A stretch of 64,000 nucleotides of DNA from Salmonella bongori NCTC 12419. Its GTDB lineage: Bacteria > Pseudomonadota > Gammaproteobacteria > Enterobacterales > Enterobacteriaceae. Below the pieces are notes generated by a model, which saw only the letters and a program-made list of their open reading frames with translations, was not told the DNA's origin and did no database searches. The position numbers were made by a program, and so were the translations under genes. Shown in pieces: positions 46,117-54,428 of this stretch (positions within the stretch are counted from its first letter, which is position 1; the number at the start of each line of letters is the position of its first letter). The DNA lies in NCBI RefSeq assembly GCF_000252995.1, contig NC_015761.1, positions 2,294,001 to 2,358,000 of the forward strand. Reading direction: 5' to 3'.

Positions 46117-46308
46117 TCACTCCCCCCTGCTCACTAAACCAGGTCCGACCATAATGGCAAAGTTGGCGATAATGACAAATCGGGCCGTCCGGGGGAAAAG
46201 TGGCGATCGATAGCGTAGCAAATCAGTGGCGTACGTTCTATTACGCACCGATTGCCGGAAACGATACTGGCACCATCCTATGGTTATCCATGCCAGGCAG
46301 ACCACCGC
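46117..46308 (-). pseudogene. C-terminal remnant of an amino-acid (AAT/APC-type) permease
   Basis: A reverse-strand reading frame, open into the upstream edge, gives VCLAWITIGWCQYRFRQSVRNR and then LLRYRSPLFPRTARFVIIANFAIMVG before a stop at 46117. The W-I-x-I-x-x-C/H-YRFR and YR(S/A)P(L/F)FP patterns are what I know from the last helices of the LysP/AAT family. The N-terminal two-thirds are missing. The frame is open from the point where it meets the sigma-54 activator remnant on the other strand. From memory, S. Typhimurium carries an amino-acid transporter between ubiX and purF. Confidence 0.55.
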
Positions 46309-46440
46309 TCACTACGAAAGACATTTAATAGAAACCACGCTGGATACGCACCAGGGAAATATTGCCGCCGCTGCGCGCAGCCTTAACGTATCCCGCACCA
46401 CATTACAATATAAAGTACAAAAATACGCGGCATGGTGCGT
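46281..46440 (+). pseudogene. C-terminal Fis-type HTH remnant of a sigma-54 activator
   Basis: The forward strand encodes ARQTTAHYERHLIETTLDTHQGNIAAAARSLNVSRTTLQYKVQKY. This is the typical C-terminal helix-turn-helix (HTH_8, Fis-like) of sigma-54-dependent enhancer-binding proteins: yErhLIe-TL-hqGNiaaAAr-L-vsRtTLqyKv. No AAA+ ATPase domain exists upstream: the frame turns into unrelated sequence. It abuts the permease remnant. From memory S. Typhimurium has an intact activator of this kind (STM2361) next to purF. Confidence 0.7.
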
Positions 46441-46481
46441 AATTGAAATCGGCCAGCGGCATCGCGCCGCTGGCAAAGCCA

Positions 46482-47999
46482 TTAGCCTTCATTATGCATT
46501 TCCAGGTTTTCCATTTCGTTCTGGAACAGTACCGCTTTGGCGTCGTCATTACGTAATGAATCCAGGAAGTCGAGGTATTGCTGGTCTACGTCTTTGGTGA
46601 CATATACTCCATTAAACACCGAACATTCAAACTGCTGGATATCCGGATTTTCCGCACGAACAGCGTCGATCAGATCGTTTAAATCCTGAAAGATAAGCCC
46701 GTCAGCGCCAATGATCTGACGAATCTCATCCACCTCGCGGCCATGCGCGATCAGTTCATTGGCGGTTGGCATATCAATGCCATAGACGTTCGGAAAACGA
46801 ATTTCCGGCGCAGCAGACGCCAGATAAACCTTCTTCGCACCCGCTTCTCTGGCCATCTCAATAATCTGCTCTGACGTAGTGCCGCGAACAATAGAATCAT
46901 CAACCAGCAGAACATTCTTATCACGGAACTCCGCACGATTGGCATTGAGCTTGCGGCGCACCGATTTCCGGCGTAACTGCTGACCCGGCATGATAAAAGT
47001 ACGTCCTACGTAGCGATTTTTGACAAATCCCTGGCGGTACGGCTTGCCGAGAATGCGGGCGATTTCCAGTGCAATATCGCAGGAAGTTTCCGGGATAGGG
47101 ATCACCACGTCGATGTCCAGATCTTCCCATTCACGAGCGATTTTCTCGCCCAGTTTGGTGCCCATGTTCACACGAGCGCTGTAGACGGAAATCTTGTCGA
47201 TAAAGGAATCCGGACGGGCAAAGTAAACGTACTCGAACAGACATGGGTTACTGACCGGATTATCCGCGCACTGGCGCGTGAACAACTGACCTTTTTCGGT
47301 AATGTAGATAGCCTCGCCCGGCGCGACATCACGCAGAAACTCAAAGCCCAGGGTATCCAGCGCCACGCTTTCAGAGGCAACCATATACTCCGTACGACCA
47401 TCGCCAACGTCACGCTTACCCAGCACTAATGGGCGAATACCGTGTGGATCGCGAAAAGCCACCATACCGTGGCCAATAATCATCGCCACGCACGCATAGG
47501 CGCCACGAATTTGACGGTTAGTCGCGGCAATCGCAGCAAAAATATTGTCGGCTTCCAGCGGATAGTGCCGGAAATTGTCAAGTTCGCTGGCGAAAATATT
47601 GAGCAGAATTTCGGAATCGGAAGTGGTGTTGATGTGACGGCGTTTCTCTTCAAACAGCTTTTTACGCAGCTCGTGAGCGTTCGTCAGATTGCCATTATGC
47701 GCCAACGTGATGCCATATGGCGAGTTGACGTAAAATGGCTGCGCTTCAGAAGCGCTGGAGCTACCTGCGGTAGGGTAACGCACGTGGCCGATCCCCATAT
47801 TGCCCTGCAAACGCTGCATATGGCGAGCTTCAAAAATATCGTTCACCAGCCCGTTTGCTTTACGCAAGCGGAAGCAGTTATTCGCATCAATGGTGATGAT
47901 ACCGGCAGCATCCTGACCACGATGCTGGAGCACTGTTAACGCGTCATAAATCGACTGGTTGACCGGCATAACACCGGCGATACCGACAATACCGCACAT
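46482..47999 (-). CDS. purF: PurF, amidophosphoribosyltransferase
   Basis: A 505-residue enzyme catalysing the first committed step of purine synthesis (PRPP + glutamine to phosphoribosylamine). Cys2 of MCGIVGIAGVMP is the N-terminal glutaminase nucleophile. The N-terminal Ntn domain spans about 1-235; the PRTase domain has LLVDDSIVRGTTSEQII, the PRPP loop. It follows cvpA in the PurR-controlled operon. Confidence 0.98.
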   Translation of the reverse strand: MCGIVGIAGVMPVNQSIYDALTVLQHRGQDAAGIITIDANNCFRLRKANGLVNDIFEARHMQRLQGNMGIGHVRYPTAGSSSASEAQPFYVNSPYGITLAHNGNLTNAHELRKKLFEEKRRHINTTSDSEILLNIFASELDNFRHYPLEADNIFAAIAATNRQIRGAYACVAMIIGHGMVAFRDPHGIRPLVLGKRDVGDGRTEYMVASESVALDTLGFEFLRDVAPGEAIYITEKGQLFTRQCADNPVSNPCLFEYVYFARPDSFIDKISVYSARVNMGTKLGEKIAREWEDLDIDVVIPIPETSCDIALEIARILGKPYRQGFVKNRYVGRTFIMPGQQLRRKSVRRKLNANRAEFRDKNVLLVDDSIVRGTTSEQIIEMAREAGAKKVYLASAAPEIRFPNVYGIDMPTANELIAHGREVDEIRQIIGADGLIFQDLNDLIDAVRAENPDIQQFECSVFNGVYVTKDVDQQYLDFLDSLRNDDAKAVLFQNEMENLEMHNEG

Positions 48000-48033
48000 A
48001 CGTCATTTTCCTCGTTAAGCTACAACCCAACGC

Positions 48034-48522
48034 TTAAGCCCTGGGCAAGAAACTCGACGAGCTTTGCAGATAGTCAAAGAACCATCTGATGATGAAGCTG
48101 AACTGTGGGATAAGCTGTGACTTGCTCCAGTCTTCGCTTTTCGACAGGCCGGTAAAGGTATCAAGGAAGAACAAAATGGCGGCGACAATTAATGCTCCTC
48201 GCAACGCGCCGAAGCAGATCCCCAATACCCTGTCCGTACCCGACAGCCCGGTTTTTTCTACCAGCTGACCTATCACAAAATTCACGATAGCGCCGACGAT
48301 AAGCGTCGCGATAAACAGTACCGCGATAGCAATCCCATTACGAACCAGTTCGTCTTCAAAGCCCGTAAACCAGACAGACAGGTAAGTGTAGTAGTGACTG
48401 GCGACAAAGAAAGCACACCCCCATGTCACCAGCGATAACGCTTCACGAACAAAGCCGCGGATCAGGCTAACCAGACAGGAAAAAGCAATCACCGCGATAA
48501 TGGCGTAATCAATCCAGACCAT
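48034..48522 (-). CDS. cvpA: CvpA, colicin V production membrane protein
   Basis: A 162-residue inner-membrane protein with four predicted helices (MVWIDYAIIAVIAFSCLVSLIRGF at the start). It is required for colicin V production in E. coli and is linked to envelope stress tolerance; the molecular role is unclear. The first gene of the cvpA-purF operon, 34 bases before purF. Confidence 0.96.
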   Translation of the reverse strand: MVWIDYAIIAVIAFSCLVSLIRGFVREALSLVTWGCAFFVASHYYTYLSVWFTGFEDELVRNGIAIAVLFIATLIVGAIVNFVIGQLVEKTGLSGTDRVLGICFGALRGALIVAAILFFLDTFTGLSKSEDWSKSQLIPQFSFIIRWFFDYLQSSSSFLPRA

Positions 48523-48578
48523 AGATGTCCCACGATTTTACGCCCTGTCGTCCTGTTCGGGGCGCATTCTAACAGAAA

Positions 48579-48594
48579 AAGAAAACGTTTGCGT
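48579..48594 (-). promoter_or_regulatory. PurR operator upstream of cvpA-purF
   Basis: Reverse strand reads ACGCAAACGTTTTCTT, 15 of 16 bases of the PurR consensus ACGCAAACGTTTTCGT. It lies about 57 bases before the cvpA start, which fits repression of the operon by PurR with hypoxanthine or guanine. Confidence 0.9.
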
Positions 48595-48614
48595 AGGGAT
48601 TTCCTTCCCTCGCG

Positions 48615-48652
48615 TAAATAAAAATGGCGCTGAAAAAATATTCAACGCCATC
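48615..48652 (-). terminator. Terminator after dedD
   Basis: Reverse strand: ATGGCGTTGA pairs with TCAGCGCCAT around an AT-rich loop and is followed by TTTTTATTT. It ends dedD transcripts just ahead of the PurR box and so separates dedD from cvpA-purF. Confidence 0.7.
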
Positions 48653-48673
48653 ACTTTTTTTACCTCATCAGGC

Positions 48674-48711
48674 ATTGCCGGATGGCGGCGCAAACGCTTC
48701 ACCCGACCTAC
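48674..48711. repeat. REP element between cvpA and dedD
   Basis: ATTGCCGGATGGCGGCGC with CTTCACCCGACCTAC, a single Y-type REP in the space after dedD. Confidence 0.8.
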
Positions 48712-48770
48712 AGAAGGTAAAACACAATGTGTAGATCTGATTAACGCAGCGCCATCAGACAAAACGCGCC

Positions 48771-49445
48771 TTAGTTCGGGGTATAACCCATCACCACGCC
48801 GCTTAGCCCGGAAATCTGCCTGAGCTCGCCAAGCGATCCTTTCATCTTATCTTTCGACGCATCCGGCCCGACGAGAATACGGGTTATTTTACCCTGTACT
48901 GGCGTTGAGGGGGAAGTATAAACCCGGAACCCGGCAGCACGAAGTTTGCCGACTATCTCATTGACCTTATCGGCATTTTTTAGCGCGCCCAACTGTACAA
49001 CATAGGCTTTGCCGGTCGGCGCGGGCTTATCATCGACAACAGGTTTTGGTGCTGGCGTTGGCGTGGAAGCGGCGACAACCGGCTGTTGCGGCTTAGGCTG
49101 CGCCTGCGGTTTTTCAACCGGCTTCGGTTTAGGCGCCTCTACCGGCATAGGGTCGAGCTCAACATTGTTGGCCGTCATACGCGACGGGTCCAGCGACGGC
49201 GCCGCCGCATCTCCCGCCCGCACCTCTTCAGCCGCCCCTTCCGGCGGCTGGGTCGGCAGCGCCTGCGTTGCCGCGGGCATCATATCTGGTTCATCGCGAT
49301 CGCCAGGTTTCGGCACCAAAGGAATCGCAGCAAATTCATCCTGATAATGTTTTTTCTGTCCGTCCAGCAGACCGGGAAGCACAATGACTCCCAGCGCGAC
49401 CAACACAATCGTGCCGACTAAACGATTCTGAAACTTACTCGCCAC
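48771..49445 (-). CDS. dedD: DedD, SPOR-domain cell-division protein
   Basis: A 224-residue bitopic inner-membrane protein: short cytoplasmic start, one membrane helix (VGTIVLVALGVIVLPGLL, about 9-27), a Pro/Ala/Lys-rich periplasmic linker and a C-terminal SPOR domain (about 145-224; AYVVQLGALKNADKVNEIVGKLRAAGF). SPOR domains bind denuded septal peptidoglycan. Overlaps folC by 11 bases. Confidence 0.96.
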   Translation of the reverse strand: MASKFQNRLVGTIVLVALGVIVLPGLLDGQKKHYQDEFAAIPLVPKPGDRDEPDMMPAATQALPTQPPEGAAEEVRAGDAAAPSLDPSRMTANNVELDPMPVEAPKPKPVEKPQAQPKPQQPVVAASTPTPAPKPVVDDKPAPTGKAYVVQLGALKNADKVNEIVGKLRAAGFRVYTSPSTPVQGKITRILVGPDASKDKMKGSLGELRQISGLSGVVMGYTPN

Positions 49446-50703
49446 CGATTCTCCCCGCGTCTATGACTTCCATTACATGTGCGACGGTGTGGAACGATCC
49501 GCACACCAGCACGGTATCTTCTGGCCGCGCCGCATCGATAGCGGCCAGCCATGCCTGCGCGACATTATCATAGACCTTCCCTTTTCCCAGATGTTCCAGA
49601 AGTTGTTCTGCCGTCGCGCCGCGTGGCCCTTCTAACGGAGCACAATACCAGTCGTCAACCACGCTTTTCAACCAGGCTAACGTTCCGGCGATATCTTTAT
49701 CGTGCAGCATACCGATCACTGCAAGCACGCGTCCACTTTTTGGCAATGTTTTCAGACGCCCCGTCAGATATTCCGCCGCATGGGGATTGTGGGCGACATC
49801 AAAGATAACACGCGGCGACTCGCTCACGATTTGAAAACGTCCTGGCAAGGTAGCCTGCGCAATACCATCCCGGATTGCTTGCTCGTCAATAGTCAACCCG
49901 CTGGCGCGCAGCGCAGCCAGAGCCGTAGCGGCATTGGGCTGGGGAACCTGCGGCAGCGGCAATCCAATAAGCGTACCGCGGCTATCGGTAAAGGACCAAT
50001 CGGTCGCTGACACCTCATAGCGCCAGTCAACGCCACGACGTCGCAGCAGCGCGCCGGTCTCCTGTGCGACATCCGCGATGGTCGCGGGCATTTCAGGTTC
50101 GCCGACAATCGCGGGTTTTTCCGCACGAAAAATACCGGCCTTCTCACGGCCAATACTTTCGCGATCCGGCCCCAGCCAGTCGGTATGGTCAAGCGCGATG
50201 CTGGTGATCACGGCTACATCCGCCTCCACCATGTTTGTGGCGTCCAGTCGTCCGCCCAGCCCCACTTCCAGAATCACTACGTCAAGATTAGCCTGCTTAA
50301 ACAGCCACAGCGCCGACAGCGTGCCATATTCAAAATAGGTCAATGAAATATCGCCGCGCGCCGCTTCTATTTGCGCAAAGGACGCGGTATGCGCGGATTC
50401 CGCTAATTCCTGGCCCTGGATACGCACGCGCTCGGTATAACGAACCAGATGCGGCGAGCTATAGACGCCCACACGATATCCCGCCGCCATCAATACCGAC
50501 TCCAGCGTCCGGCAGGTTGTGCCTTTACCGTTAGTGCCCGCAACGGTAAAAACGAACGGCGCAGGTTTAAGGACATCCAGACGTGCTGCTACCAGGCTTA
50601 CGCGCTCAAGACCTAAATCGATACTCTTGCTGTGCAGGTTTTCCAGATAAGAAAGCCACGAGGCCAGAGGCGACGCAGCTTGAGGTATAGATTTATTTTT
50701 CAT
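49435..50703 (-). CDS. folC: FolC, dihydrofolate/folylpolyglutamate synthase
   Basis: A 422-residue bifunctional ligase of the Mur family. The P-loop is TVAGTNGKGTTCRTLESVL, and the family signature LEVGLGGRLDATN is present, as is FDVAHNPHAAEYL in the C-domain. It adds glutamate to dihydropteroate and folates. Same transcription unit direction as accD and dedD. Confidence 0.97.
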   Translation of the reverse strand: MKNKSIPQAASPLASWLSYLENLHSKSIDLGLERVSLVAARLDVLKPAPFVFTVAGTNGKGTTCRTLESVLMAAGYRVGVYSSPHLVRYTERVRIQGQELAESAHTASFAQIEAARGDISLTYFEYGTLSALWLFKQANLDVVILEVGLGGRLDATNMVEADVAVITSIALDHTDWLGPDRESIGREKAGIFRAEKPAIVGEPEMPATIADVAQETGALLRRRGVDWRYEVSATDWSFTDSRGTLIGLPLPQVPQPNAATALAALRASGLTIDEQAIRDGIAQATLPGRFQIVSESPRVIFDVAHNPHAAEYLTGRLKTLPKSGRVLAVIGMLHDKDIAGTLAWLKSVVDDWYCAPLEGPRGATAEQLLEHLGKGKVYDNVAQAWLAAIDAARPEDTVLVCGSFHTVAHVMEVIDAGRIGGE

Positions 50704-50730
50704 TGATTCCGCTGCTTCTTTACGGTGAAA

Positions 50731-50766
50731 AGCAAAAGGGCAGAGCCTGCGGCCCTGCCCTTTTCA
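50731..50766. terminator. Terminator between accD and folC
   Basis: AAAAGGGCAG (50734-50743) pairs with CTGCCCTTTT (50755-50764) around a G/C loop. On the reverse strand a T-rich stretch follows. It limits read-through from accD into folC. Confidence 0.82.
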
Positions 50767-50770
50767 GTTA

Positions 50771-51685
50771 TCAGGCCTCAGACTCCTGATCCGGTGCCGG
50801 GGGCACCACCACGCCTTCACGCGGCGTATCCGGGTTTGGCGCAGGTAGATTCATCAGCTTCGCCAGAATGCTTGCCAGTTTCAGGCGCATTTCCGGGCGA
50901 CGCACGATCATATCGATAGCCCCTTTTTCGATCAAAAACTCACTACGCTGGAATCCCGGCGGGAGTTTCTCACGGACAGTTTGTTCAATAACGCGCGGAC
51001 CAGCAAAGCCAATCAGGGCTTTTGGTTCCGCGATATTGAGATCGCCCAGCATCGCAAAACTGGCGGAAACACCGCCCATGGTCGGATCGGTCAACACCGA
51101 AATATAGGGCAGACCACGCTCCTGCATTTTTGCCAGCGCCGCCGACGTTTTCGCCATCTGCATCAGCGACATCAGCGCTTCTTGCATACGTGCCCCGCCG
51201 GAAGCGGAAAAACACACTAACGGGCAGTTGTCTTCCAGTGCCTGTTCAACGGCACGGACAAAACGTGCGCCAACGACAGAGCCCATCGATCCGCCCATGA
51301 ACGCGAATTCAAACGCGGCGGCGACAACCGGCATACCGTGAAGCGTTCCTTTCATGACCACCAGCGCGTCTTTCTCGCCGGTTTCTTTCTGTGCGGACGC
51401 CAGTCTGTCTTTATATTTTTTAGAATCGCGGAACTTGAGCACGTCTTTTGGCTCAAGCTCGCTGCCCAACTCGACAAGGGAACCTTCATCTAACAGGCTA
51501 TGCAGGCGATTGCGCGCCGACATGCGCATATGATGGTCACACTTAGGACAGACCTCAAGATTACGTTCCAGCTCAGCGCGGTATAAAACCTGACCGCAGC
51601 TATCACACTTGGTCCACACCCCTTCAGGAATGCTTGCCTTGCGGGTGGGAGTAATGTTGCTTTTAATTCGTTCAATCCAGCTCAT
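50771..51685 (-). CDS. accD: AccD, acetyl-CoA carboxylase carboxyltransferase beta subunit
   Basis: A 304-residue subunit that transfers carboxyl from biotin to acetyl-CoA, the first step of fatty acid synthesis. The N-terminal zinc ribbon CDSCGQVLYRAELE...CPKCDHHM (four Cys at about 27, 30, 46 and 49) and the crotonase-like core FMGGSMGSVVGARFVRAVEQAL with FSASGGARMQEALMSLMQ are typical. The start MSWIERIKSNI was chosen; the frame is open 26 codons further but that part is not conserved. Confidence 0.98.
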   Translation of the reverse strand: MSWIERIKSNITPTRKASIPEGVWTKCDSCGQVLYRAELERNLEVCPKCDHHMRMSARNRLHSLLDEGSLVELGSELEPKDVLKFRDSKKYKDRLASAQKETGEKDALVVMKGTLHGMPVVAAAFEFAFMGGSMGSVVGARFVRAVEQALEDNCPLVCFSASGGARMQEALMSLMQMAKTSAALAKMQERGLPYISVLTDPTMGGVSASFAMLGDLNIAEPKALIGFAGPRVIEQTVREKLPPGFQRSEFLIEKGAIDMIVRRPEMRLKLASILAKLMNLPAPNPDTPREGVVVPPAPDQESEA

Positions 51686-51834
51686 TGGTGACCTTTCTGC
51701 CTGAACCTTAGTCAGCTTTATTATAAGGGGCGCATAATGCCATTTTTGCCCCCAACAGACCATGAATGTTGCACATTAAAACATAACAGCCCGAAACTTT
51801 GGATAAAAAAGTGGTCGAACCGCTGAGTTACTTT

Positions 51835-52494
51835 CTATTTTGCGGCACGCGACGCTGCACGCTTATGCCGCACAATCTCAATGACGCCAGGTAATATAGA
51901 AACCACGATAATCCCGACAATCAGCAGCTTAAGGTTATCCTGAATCAACGGTATCGTACCGAAGAAATAACCGGCGTAGGTAAAGAGCAGTACCCACAAC
52001 AACGCGCCAATCACGTTATAGGCGGCAAAATGACGATAGGACATGTGCCCCATCCCCGCGACAAATGGCGCAAAAGTTCTGACGATCGGCACAAAACGGG
52101 CAAGAATAATGGTTTTGCCGCCGTGCTTTTCATAGAACTGATGGGTTTTATCCAGGTAGCTGCGACGGAAAATTTTCGAATTCGGATTACTGAACAGTTT
52201 TTCACCAAATAGCCGCCCGATAGTATAATTCACGGCATCGCCCACAATCGCAGCAACCAACATTAACGCCACCATGATGTGCACGTTAAGATCGTTGGTT
52301 TCCAGCGACGCCAGCGCCCCCGCCACGAACAGCAGTGAGTCGCCCGGCAGGAACGGCGTGACCACCAGACCTGTTTCACAAAACAGAATCAAAAACAAAA
52401 TGGCATATACCCAAACGCCGTACTCCGCGACCAGTTCCGCCAGATGCACGTCGATGTGCAGGATAAAATCAATAATAAAATAGATCAGGTCCAT
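51835..52494 (-). CDS. dedA: DedA, DedA/SNARE-associated family membrane protein
   Basis: A 219-residue inner-membrane protein with about five hydrophobic segments. Family marks: CETGLVVTPFLPGDSLLFVAG with the conserved acidic and Arg-type residues (KTIILARFVPIVRTFAPFVAGMGHMSY). DedA proteins act in membrane lipid homeostasis and proton-motive-force maintenance, possibly as lipid flippases. Sits 48 bases after truA. Confidence 0.96.
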   Translation of the reverse strand: MDLIYFIIDFILHIDVHLAELVAEYGVWVYAILFLILFCETGLVVTPFLPGDSLLFVAGALASLETNDLNVHIMVALMLVAAIVGDAVNYTIGRLFGEKLFSNPNSKIFRRSYLDKTHQFYEKHGGKTIILARFVPIVRTFAPFVAGMGHMSYRHFAAYNVIGALLWVLLFTYAGYFFGTIPLIQDNLKLLIVGIIVVSILPGVIEIVRHKRAASRAAK

Positions 52495-52512
52495 AGTTGC
52501 CTTTGCCTTTCT

Positions 52513-52530
52513 ACCCGAAACGTTTCGGGT
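52513..52530. repeat. 18-bp perfect palindrome between truA and dedA
   Basis: ACCCGAAACGTTTCGGGT is its own reverse complement over all 18 bases, with no spacer. It could be a transcript hairpin or a dimeric-protein operator; the GAAACGTTTC core resembles Cra/FruR and other LacI-family half-sites. Confidence 0.6.
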
Positions 52531-52542
52531 ATGCGATTCGGA

Positions 52543-53355
52543 TTAGTCCGCCAGAAATAGCGGGCCCATTGGCGGTTTTGGAAGGTCAAACCGGTCAGGG
52601 TAATCTACCGCAACCAAATATAATCCTTCCGCCTTCGCCGTTGCTGCTGCCAGCGTTCTGTCCTTCGCCACTAACAGCTCTGCGATCCAGCTCTCCGGCT
52701 GGTTGTGGGCGCCTACTTCCAGCAGGCTGCCGACAATATTCCTGACCATATGATGAACAAAGGCATTCGCTTTGATATCGACCACCACATACGGGCCGTG
52801 ACGGGTTACGTTGATGTGCATCACATTACGCCACGGCGTGCGCGACTGGCACTGTACCGCGCGAAACGAGGTAAAATCATTTTCGCCAATCAAGCATTGT
52901 GCCGCGCGATGCATTCGCTCTGCATCCAGCGGCTCATAATAGTGCGTCACACCTTTCGCCAAAACCGCCGGACGCAGCCGATGATTGTAAATGATATAGC
53001 GATAACGGCGAGCCGTAGCGCTAAAGCGCGCGTGAAAATCTTCTGGTACAGTTTTCACCCAACGCACAGCAATGTCACCAGGCAAATTCGCATTTACGCC
53101 CAGCGTCCACGCCGCATCTTTACGCAAGGCGGTAGTTTCAAAATGGACAACCTGCCCGGTACCGTGAACGCCGGCATCGGTACGCCCGGCGCAAAACACG
53201 TTAATGGGTTCATTCGCGACCTGTGAGAGCGCCTTTTCCAGCTTTTCCTGCACACTACGCACTTCGTTCTGACGCTGCCAGCCATAATATTTACTGCCGT
53301 CGTACTCAATACCCAGCGCAATTTTATAGACCGGCGATGGTTGCTGTCCGGACAT
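52543..53355 (-). CDS. truA: TruA, tRNA pseudouridine(38-40) synthase
   Basis: A 270-residue pseudouridine synthase of the anticodon arm of tRNA. The catalytic Asp lies in FCAGRTDAGVHGTGQVVHFET (about residue 60). Family motifs RRYRYIIYN and DIKANAFVHHMVRNIVGSL follow. The start ATG shares one base with the usg stop (TGATG), so the genes are coupled. Mutations affect many operons through tRNA modification. Confidence 0.97.
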   Translation of the reverse strand: MSGQQPSPVYKIALGIEYDGSKYYGWQRQNEVRSVQEKLEKALSQVANEPINVFCAGRTDAGVHGTGQVVHFETTALRKDAAWTLGVNANLPGDIAVRWVKTVPEDFHARFSATARRYRYIIYNHRLRPAVLAKGVTHYYEPLDAERMHRAAQCLIGENDFTSFRAVQCQSRTPWRNVMHINVTRHGPYVVVDIKANAFVHHMVRNIVGSLLEVGAHNQPESWIAELLVAKDRTLAAATAKAEGLYLVAVDYPDRFDLPKPPMGPLFLAD

Positions 53356-54368
53356 CAGTACAGATACTCCTGCACCAGCTTCTCCGCAATTTTAACGGCC
53401 ATCAGCGCGCCGCCGAAACGAACGTTGTCCGCCACCGACCAGAACTGAATTTGTTCCGGCATACCGTAATCATTATGCACGCAGCCAATAGAAAGCTGTG
53501 GACTACCGGAAGCGTCGCCTACCTGCGTCGGGTAATCCGTTTCTTCTGACAGTACGATATCTTCGCCACGGGAAAATGCCTCTCGCGCCTCCTCCGCGGC
53601 CAGTGGACGAAGCGCTTCAAAGCTCACCATCTGCGCATGGCCATAAAACACGGGCGACTGCACGACACTGGCGGAGATCATCACGCCATCATCTTGCAAA
53701 ATTTTACGTACTTCATCGACGATCCGACGCTCCTGGCGCACGCTTCCTTCACGATCTGGCAGCAACGGCAACATATTAAACGCCAGTTGGCGGCCAAAAA
53801 AATCATCTTCATCGATTGGAATACCATTAAGCAGCTTCGCACTTTGCCCGGCCAGCGCATCGACAGCTTTTTTCCCCTGCGCGGAGGCTGACAAAATACT
53901 GGTGACAGCGATGCGTGAAAGCCCCCCTTGATCGATCAACGGCTTGAGCGCCGCCAGCAGTTGGCAGGTCAGGCTATCGGCAACCGCAATGACATTACGG
54001 TTACGGTAATCCGCCAGTACATATGGGTTCACGTCCGGCACGACCAACGGTACATCAGGCTCCAGCGCGAACAGACCGCTGGAATCAATGACCAGGCAAC
54101 CGGCGTTGGTCGCCTCTTCTACCCAGGCTGCTGATGCCTCTGCGCCCGCGACGAAAAATGCCAACTGTGCCTGCGTCCAGTCAAAGTCTGCCGCATCCTG
54201 CACAATGACCGACTTGCCACCAAAACGGAGGTGCTCGCCCGCGCTTTCATGACGCGCCAATGCATAAATTTCACCGACCGGGAACTGGCGTTCAGCCAGT
54301 GTTTCAAGCAGGGCTTCGCCTACGGCGCCCGTTGCGCCCAGAACGGCAATATTCCAGCCTTCAGACAT
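53355..54368 (-). CDS. usg: Usg, aspartate-semialdehyde-dehydrogenase-like protein
   Basis: A 337-residue protein with the Asd fold: N-terminal NADP-binding LGATGAVGEALLETLAERQFPV and a C-terminal dimerisation domain. The usual catalytic Cys loop (N-C-x-T/S) is replaced by ADSLTCQLLAALKPL, in which the cysteine is displaced by three residues, so it may not be an active dehydrogenase. The role is unknown. It lies between pdxB and truA, as in E. coli. Confidence 0.95.
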   Translation of the reverse strand: MSEGWNIAVLGATGAVGEALLETLAERQFPVGEIYALARHESAGEHLRFGGKSVIVQDAADFDWTQAQLAFFVAGAEASAAWVEEATNAGCLVIDSSGLFALEPDVPLVVPDVNPYVLADYRNRNVIAVADSLTCQLLAALKPLIDQGGLSRIAVTSILSASAQGKKAVDALAGQSAKLLNGIPIDEDDFFGRQLAFNMLPLLPDREGSVRQERRIVDEVRKILQDDGVMISASVVQSPVFYGHAQMVSFEALRPLAAEEAREAFSRGEDIVLSEETDYPTQVGDASGSPQLSIGCVHNDYGMPEQIQFWSVADNVRFGGALMAVKIAEKLVQEYLY

Positions 54369-54428
54369 GGTGGTTTACTCCAGAAAAGCGTAAGCTCCCC
54401 GCTCTGGCAGGGAGCGATAAAAAAGAGA

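Noticed and set aside
46226..46600. An intact 124-residue HTH protein
   Set aside because: Only about 45 residues resemble the Fis-type HTH; the rest runs into the antisense of purF and across the permease remnant.
51686..51763. A longer AccD with 26 extra N-terminal residues
   Set aside because: Family start is MSWIERI; the extra part is the leader sequence.
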